The notes under the pieces were generated by a model that was not told the origin of the DNA, did not search any database, and saw nothing but the letters and a program-made list of their open reading frames with translations. A stretch of DNA of 64,000 nt, from the NCBI GenBank assembly GCA_013076295.1, contig RQOL01000906.1:5022001-5086000 (forward strand), in the 5' to 3' direction. This document shows positions 56,783 to 64,000 of this stretch, piece by piece. Made by a program: the position numbers and the translations under genes. The stretch's first letter is position 1. The number at the start of each line of letters is the position of its first letter. The stretch is from Sanderia malayensis. Lineage: Eukaryota; Cnidaria; Scyphozoa; Semaeostomeae; Pelagiidae.

Positions 56783-59700
56783 CTTTTATGAAATACTTTT
56801 TCCATTGAACATCGGAGTGCATACACCTGAGTGATTTGCTCCTCAAACTGCTTCACTGCACAATTAAACACCTAACAAACCCCCCAATGTAACAATGTGA
56901 TTTTTGGGTACCCCAAACGTTGGTCATATCGCAATTTCATTATGCTAGCTAAAGATTAACGCTGGTTCAGAGATTTGTATCGCTTTACGGCGAAATGAAG
57001 GCCGTTGTGGAAACGTGTGCCATGCACTAAAAGGTGGATTAACTATTGGCTAAATATAACATGCCGCACCCGAATTCCAAAAATTTCTCAAAAGGTGAAC
57101 GCTCAAAGATCAAAGCCAAATATCCCCACCTCGGTACGCACGACCCGCTGGTTGAATATAATCAAAGAAAACCTCAGGTAACTCGCGAAAGATAGCTTTT
57201 AGCCATAGTTGCACCGAATTATCAATCAGAAGATAAACAAAACAATGTCAAATTAATTAATATTAAAATCAAGCCCTGCGAGCCTCATTGCTTTTTTTAC
57301 TATTTACCTAAATCTTCCAATTGACAAAACAAGACTTGGAAACGTGTATATACGGGACCTGAATCAGCTCTGATTAAACTTTGTTTGGACCAAATTATCA
57401 AAAGGTATCAAATAATCAGTCAAATAATCATAATTAAGGTATGAATATGCTTTATTTAAACCAAGAATTAAATCCCCAACAAAAGCTTCCAGTGTTAATT
57501 TCATTTGTTGCAACTATTAAAATCAAAATCCAAAAAGCCATGCCTAGCTCAAAATCTTCAAAAATGATTGTTTCAATCTTATTGTCAATCAATTAAAAAA
57601 ATGAAAAACTCTTGTTCCAAACCAAAAGTGACCGTCTGAATTGGAGACTTGAAAAAAGCACATTTTCTCTACTCACTTGCGCATGCGCGTCTCATATCAA
57701 AAATAACAATTTTCCAGCAACAAATATTTTGTGGATAATGCAAAAGGCCTTACCGCAAGTATATTTGCAATTGAATTGTAGATTTGGTGGAGGGGGGTTT
57801 AAATATAGCCAACCTCAAAGATAACCACAGCAAAATGCTCCTATATTCAGAAATTCTTTAATTCGATGGGGAAACAGAACTTTCAATATAAATTTCCAGG
57901 AAAGCTTCCTCTGAAATGACGCAACTCTCGGTTGCTTACTCTGCAGCTCAGCAACACAGAGCTGAGCTGAATATTAAAATACACCCCTGCCCCCAGATAA
58001 ATAAACAGACAAACATACACACAATGACGTAATTTAACGTACCTTGAGTCAGCTATCCTTTCACTGTCTAATTGGTCCTCGAGAGACAGACACAACGACA
58101 CAACTCCACGATGGTGTAAAAGCTATATAATATAAAGACAACCAAATTCAAATAGAATCACGAGACGGCATCCAGCATTTCGTTGTCCCAAATAACTAAT
58201 CGTTAACCGTCGTTAACCAGGTGTACATATATACCACATGTGAGCAATGTATACCTTGATCAATGCTTCCTTTGCACTGTCAGCTTTCTATCTCTACTGT
58301 GCTTGGAGCTAAGCAAGAACTGTCAATGTATTCTTTCTCTTGTATTTTACTGCAAGCTGGTGTCAATCTAAAGACAACGAAAATGTGACCGTGAGAGTGT
58401 ATAGCGTTCCATTAATGAGTCTAATCAGAAACGAGGTGTGCGGAAATTGGTCGGCTTAGCTTATAAAGTGTTGCTGATGACCGTATATCCTTTACACGGC
58501 TGGATAAGGTACATTGAACAAATTTCTTGCTCATTCGAACCTAATCACAGAGCGAGATTCGGCAATCTTCCCATTACCTTTCTATTTATCAGTCAATCTG
58601 TACGAAACTTGGCTTAAAACCCTTGCACGATAAAAATAGGAACCATCTCTGCACTGTTTCACATTGTAAAGTGAAAATAAGTGAAACAATATCTCGGATT
58701 ACTCCCGGGTGGGAGGTAATCACACGTGCGCTGATTGACGTTTTCATGTGAAAATCGATGTGCGCATGCGTATTAACCCCAAACTGAGTATAATCCGAAA
58801 CAAGATTCAATTAATCTCCCCGACGATTTGACCACGTGGAGTTTTCAAACCATCGTGTCTGTTTGTGTACAACCCTTGCTCCTCGATATTATGGGTGATT
58901 TCACAAGAGTAACAAAGGATCATACGGAGGGCTGATACAGTTATCTTTACGCAGTGTAAAGTATCGCTTACCTGTTGATCGTGTGTCGATGAGCATTAAA
59001 TACTCCATGCATGTACTCGTTCTGTTTGTTCTGCTTGCTCTTTACTATCAAGTTGATCACTTCAGTTGGGCTTCACGTGAACTCGTGTCATCGCATGTAC
59101 GTAATCGTTTGGACATGTCTTAACGTGAACAGTGGTCGGTCAATTACAGGCGACACACAAACGTGTCGTCGTTCCCCTCATCAAGATACTGCAGGACCCC
59201 CAAAAGGTGGGAGCTTCAACAGAATTCAAATCTAATCATCGGGGATGTGCGTGGGTTGTCAGTGGCGAAACTGAACCGATGAGAGTACAAACTATGTTGT
59301 TTCAGGGCAAAGAAATCTTGAAAACCACTTGGCATGTCGATAAGCGTTTAACAGCTTTAACTGCTCGTATTGAACAAGGCGACCCGAACTCACACCTCGC
59401 CTGAGTAACAAGTAAAGCCTTGCTTGGTTGGTGTCAAGGGATGTTCGGTGTTGTTCAGACAATTTTGATCGCGATCAAACTTTTAATGAACAAATTTGCT
59501 GAGTTGCTGAACATTTCCTTTGCTTAAAATATGAAATAAGAACCCTTTAGTGCTAGAATTAGGCAAAGAGTTAATAATTTTTTACTGGCGTGAAACTACG
59601 TATTTTTAGACTTCTTTCATGTTGCCCTTTCTCTGTCACTTCCTCTATTTCATCTTCCACGTCATTCAAATTACATCATTCTATTTTTATTTATGCATCG

Positions 59701-60217
59701 TCACTCTCATCCTTCTAGAAACACTTTTGTTTTGTCATCATGATTTTTAGAGTAATATAAATACGTGTAAATCATAGTAATTAATCAACCAGAGCAAGTC
59801 AAAGTTTTTTCAAGTTATCATCAAAATATACAATACAAGACACTTTGCGTCACTACTTTCTCTGGATCCGTGCTTCTTGCACGTATAATACACAAAACAT
59901 GGAAAACAGCGTTGGCTGGATGGTTTCTGGACATATGTAGAGGAGAATATACGCACGCAGGCCTTTATTTTATTTTAGAAGCACACTTCCTAAAGTACTA
60001 ATCCGGAGCTCAGCTTCTCATAAAAATGCGTGTAAACGCCACCACTGATAAACAACTCTTTTCAATTAACTCCTCTTCGTAAAAGGTGCTCATACATGCT
60101 TTAAGTAATCTTAAAAAACCAAGCTTCGCAGACACCTCCCTTATAATATTCACTTTTACTACGATCATGCATTGCATTGTATGCACAAATGCCTTGCGTG
60201 CCTGCTTATGAGATGCA

Positions 60218-60422
60218 CAGGGCCGGTTCCATGGGGGGGTGTGGGGGGGTGTGACACCCCCCCAAGAATTGAGTTTTAGCGATTTACTCGGTAAATTTCG
60301 ATTTTTGGTCGGTAAAATTATGTTGCGAAAGTTTATATGGTTTTGTGGTAAGGTTTTTTTTTAAATTGCTCGGTACATAAGAGCTTACACCCCCCGAAGA
60401 AAATTTTCTGGAACCGGCCCTG
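60218..60422. mobile_element. hAT-like MITE with exact 8-bp target duplication
   Basis: Perfect 14-bp inverted ends CAGGGCCGGTTCCA and TGGAACCGGCCCTG. The target GAGATGCA is duplicated at 60210-60217 and 60423-60430. 205 bp, with G-rich and C-rich tracts and no coding capacity. Confidence 0.92.
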
Positions 60423-61904
60423 GAGATGCACCGATAACCAAACAAACCCTCTTTAATACCCACCCACGCCTGGAGAGAAAAATACATCAAAAATACATCA
60501 TGGCCATTATCTGATTCCTTCACATACTTTCCATCAAACTGATTCATCAAAATTTCGCAGAGACTTCCTAAGTTATCAGATACGATGGTGGAAGACATCA
60601 GAGAATTCCTTTGCAATTGAATCAGCAAACAATTGAGTAGGATTACTTTGCTTTCTGGAGCCAGACTATGTCCATCTTTTGTGAAAAGTATAATATATGG
60701 TTGCTTTTAAAATGTGACTGTTTGACGAGTGTAAGGATTTCAATGGGACATTTCTTCTTTTCTGGCACCAAGTGACAATAATGGGACAATTAGCCAATAT
60801 TCGAACACCCTTATCACGTTCTTATTTCACCCTCCTGGCTATGAAATGTCTCTGTCCGCTCCACGAAATGTCTCAATCTGTTTTGCAAGAACATCACCTT
60901 CACATTAATGGATCTAATTTCTATCGATTTGAGCCTTCACAGCACTCAAACACTACATCATTGAGTTTTGAAGACCTCATATTTATACACAGTTTCATTC
61001 TGTTTGCTGAATGGATGGCAAACTTTACAGAGAAAATGTCGTTAAAATTCCTTGTGTAAAAATATGATAGACAAGTAATGTTAATAGCTCCTTACTGGCT
61101 ATTATGAAACAGTGTTGAACAAAGCCATTGATGGGGGAGATTTGAGATTTGAACAACGAATGATTAGTGGTGCTCTATGCGTTGCTCTTATCACATTACA
61201 CTAAAATCTCGGGGTACCAACCATAAAAATCCCAAGCATAGTCCACCGAACCGTAGTTCACAAGATTTTGTATTCAAACTTGAAATAAGAGGGTATTTAT
61301 CAGAAGAATTAATGAGCCTATTGTCCAATAATCACGCATTTCTTCAGGGTTCACAATTAGACAATTTTGACGTATAAGCTAAGATTATTTAGGCAATTTA
61401 TCATCTTCTTATACAGAGAGTTTAGAAATATAATTTCAAATTCACATCAGTTGTACTCTGGATGGTTACCTCGTGTTTTCATCGTGATAGACATGTCTTT
61501 CTTTCTCCAAGAGCATCCTCCATCTACCATACCAGTAAGCTTGATATAAAAACTACAGCCGCCATGTCATTTCCTATTTGAGTCCAAATTCGCTGCACTT
61601 ATGAACGCTAGATAGGACAAAAATCGAATTAGAACATAAGCAGCTCAAAGCAACACCGAGTAAAACAATATGCAGCAAAACAACGTAGAGTAGAGTAGAT
61701 TAGAGTAAAGCAGTTTGGGGAACATCACAAAGAGAGCGAAGCAATGTGGAATAAAGCAAAGTACATTAAAGCAACGGATAGAAAAGCAAAGCAAAATAAA
61801 TTAAAAAAGAGAAGAACAATGTTGAGTAAAAATAATGAATTACTGATTGCTTTATGTGAAGCAGCACATAAACAATACATTTTTTCATGTACGTCAAGAC
61901 AACA

Positions 61905-63715
61905 TCAACTTCTCACCCGTCCAAATATAGACCATCTTCCAGCTGCCTTTTGCTGCATGCTGCTCAGCTGTTCTTCTTGCTGCTTTCTTAACGCATCTTG
62001 ATTTCTTTTGAATGCAGCAACTACGTCTTCTTCGTTTCGATAAAAATCCAGCACATCTCGCACATCTTCCACGCCTGATATTGCAATTGCTGCAAAGGAA
62101 GAACAATGTATAAGCCACAGAAGCATATTGCAATAGCAGTAAAGAACTATGATACATGCTGCAAGAATTGCAAAGCAGCACGTGGTACTAGTTCTAAAGG
62201 AAAACTCTATGCTATGCACCAATCTATTGGAATAAACTTACAGAGCATTTTAGACGTATAAGGGAGCTAGAAAAATTTAAAAAGGCGCTAAAGTCATTTT
62301 TAATTACTACTAACCTTGTTAACTTGTACACCGAAAATTGTTTTATAATAATGAACGTTAAAAGTTGAGCAGTTTGCCTGCCATAACGTGCGGCAATGGA
62401 AACTGAGTGTAAACCTAAATTACTGTTATTGTTATTATTATCCTGGTTGCCATGAAGAATTAACTGTGACGTATTAGCCAAAGGAAAAAGTGTTTGTAAA
62501 GGAAGAATGGTCACTGTAATGGTTAAAATGGAAGAATGTATGCTGTAAAAAATGCACAGGTTGCAAAGCAATTGGGAGATTCGCAAAGGAAGATTAACAT
62601 ATTGCAATGACGAAATATGGAAACCTCACCTTGAAAGAACGGAATGAGATCGATCAAAGTGGTATCACGTGGATCTCCTTCCCATTTCTTGATTACAAGA
62701 GAATTCCTAGGAGCAATGCTTCCTGCAGCCGCGTTACAATCCAACAATATGACTTTTGACAAGTCTCTATTCAAACACGCCAGATCCTGCAATGGAATTA
62801 TCCCAAATGAGAACAGAACAACCAAGACAATGTATGAGAGAGAGAGTGCGAAAAAAGGGTTGAGCTATCGTCGTCTCAAACATAGAATCTGGAATAGGAG
62901 AGTCGATATTGAGAAAATAGAAATTCGGCTATAGCCTAATCTTAATAATAACGAGCATTTTATTTAATTCTCTCATATAATAAGCAAAACATTTGAATTT
63001 TTCATAACAAAATGCTCTCTCGTGGTAATGAAATTCCATAGAGAATACAAGTATTCTTCTATTTCCACCAAAGTTTGTTACATGAGCATCATGCTGCATA
63101 TTTGAGTATAATACCCATACATGTATATACAGTGGGCTGATAAGCTGCCTGATAATCTCAATAGCGTGACTCTGAGTCGCAACTAATGTGATTTTCTTTG
63201 TGAGTTCTTGTGTATGTGTAATCACAATAGACTGGCTACCATGGGATAGAGTACTATCTTTGCCAATAAAGACATTTCCTCACACTCTTTTTGTTGGCAG
63301 TAAGATGTTGGTTAATATGCCCCCGCCTATCTATTTTGCCCCAGCTTTCAGCCAAGAGCTTTTACAGTATTCCACGTATGCATTGTAAAAGCGATTACAT
63401 ATAACTCACCTTGACGTGTGTTCCATTTTTGTATTTGGTTGCATCTCGGAAAAGCCGGTACATGATGAAACCTTCTGGGTCAAGTCCATCAACAACTGGA
63501 GAAGCACTCTGCACATAAAATACACACAGTATATTAATTAATTCATGTTCAAATGCATAATGTAGCAAGGGACAGATTGTGATGAAATATCAAGCAATCC
63601 TACTTACAAAGCCATTTTCGTGAGTGTATATGACAAGCTCAAAATACGGTGCTGATAAAGAAGCGAGAAATTTGTCTACACCAGGTCTCTTTCGAAATCT
63701 CCATCCACTGTTTCT
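61905..63715 (-). CDS. TIMM50: Mitochondrial inner membrane translocase subunit TIM50, 3' part
   Basis: Four last exons on the minus strand, 63608-63715, 63410-63508, 62630-62786 and 61905-62089, in compatible phases. They encode the NIF/FCP1-like phosphatase fold of TIM50: [78 protein letters not shown], and the C-terminal [14 protein letters not shown] with tail [14 protein letters not shown]50 is the presequence receptor of the TIM23 complex in the inner mitochondrial membrane. The N-terminal targeting sequence and membrane helix lie in exons beyond 64000. Confidence 0.95.
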
Positions 63716-64000
63716 CTGAAATGGAATTGACGTGCTTAGGACTGGTGCTATTTCAGTGTGTCTACTTAAAATTGCTTAAAATGATGCTTTTGGTGGATGG
63801 TTTGTTGAAATGATGCTTTTGTTGAATAGTGGAAACAAATTCAAGAAAAAATATAAAGCATTTCTCTGATGCAAAAAGTGTTGGAAGTTAAGAAGTATAA
63901 ATTGCATTGATTTGCTATGCAGCTTAGATAAATGCTTTGCTATACCTGCATAACCTAGCAAACAAAGCAAGTTCAGGAAATCAATGTAGAACAACAAATA

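Larger units (their letters stand above)
52664..61904. other. Nine-kilobase spacer between Delta and TIM50
   Basis: No supported gene. It contains a minisatellite (55995-56088), a TA-flanked MITE (56638-56782) and a hAT-like MITE (60218-60422). A 90-aa plus-strand frame at 59132-59404 (MVGQLQATHKRVVVPLIKIL...) and a 114-aa minus frame at 60284-60628 have ordinary composition but no recognisable family. Delta promoter and enhancers presumably lie in the part next to 52663. Confidence 0.45.

Noticed and set aside
59132..59404. 90-aa plus-strand frame
   Set aside because: Plausible composition but no recognisable domain, splice partner or promoter; not enough to call a gene.

Overview
This is a window of AT-rich animal nuclear DNA. 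Protein-coding genes are broken by many short GT-AG introns, and MITE-like DNA transposons, SINEs, minisatellites and microsatellites are scattered through introns and spacers. The gene set (DSL-type Notch ligand, SRF, CDK11, TTC7, STPG4, TIM50, receptor-type tyrosine phosphatase) is metazoan. Intron density, small introns and the repeats suggest a marine invertebrate, but the phylum cannot be fixed from sequence alone.

Layout. 0-2.3 kb (+): exons of a receptor-type protein tyrosine phosphatase domain with several frame breaks and no recognisable WPD-loop exon (probable pseudogene), next to perfect-looking hairpins. 2.3-9.8 kb: repeats, including a 167-bp tandem duplication, a 31-bp minisatellite, a decayed MULE-type transposase (-) split by a hAT-like element with an exact 8-bp target duplication, and a TTAA-flanked MITE. 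9.86-11.45 kb (+): a two-exon coiled-coil protein of unknown function. 13.7-19.3 kb (+): CDK11, 14 exons, with one 1-nt frame break just before the PITSLRE motif. 20.06-22.6 kb (+): STPG4 (sperm-tail PG-rich repeat protein). 23.4-36.4 kb (-): TTC7, 22 exons giving a closed 875-codon frame; a small two-exon coiled-coil gene lies on the opposite strand in its last intron. 37.1-40.1 kb (+): SRF (MADS box), divergent from TTC7. 41.7-52.7 kb (-): Delta-like Notch ligand, 12 exons, closed 853-codon frame, with a 1.6-kb long-terminal-inverted-repeat element filling intron 2 and a predicted 78-aa gene on the opposite strand in intron 1. 52.7-61.9 kb: about 9 kb with MITEs and no gene I can support. 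61.9-63.7 kb (-): the last four exons of TIM50, whose 5' end lies beyond the window.

Exon models were built by hand from splice signals, phase compatibility and family resemblance. TTC7, Delta, STPG4, SRF and TIM50 all keep frame through every junction. That makes the frame breaks in the phosphatase (several) and in CDK11 (one) stand out. The genes do not form one pathway: they cover PI4-kinase recruitment (TTC7), transcription (SRF, CDK11), cell signalling (Delta, phosphatase), sperm/cilia (STPG4) and mitochondrial import (TIM50).
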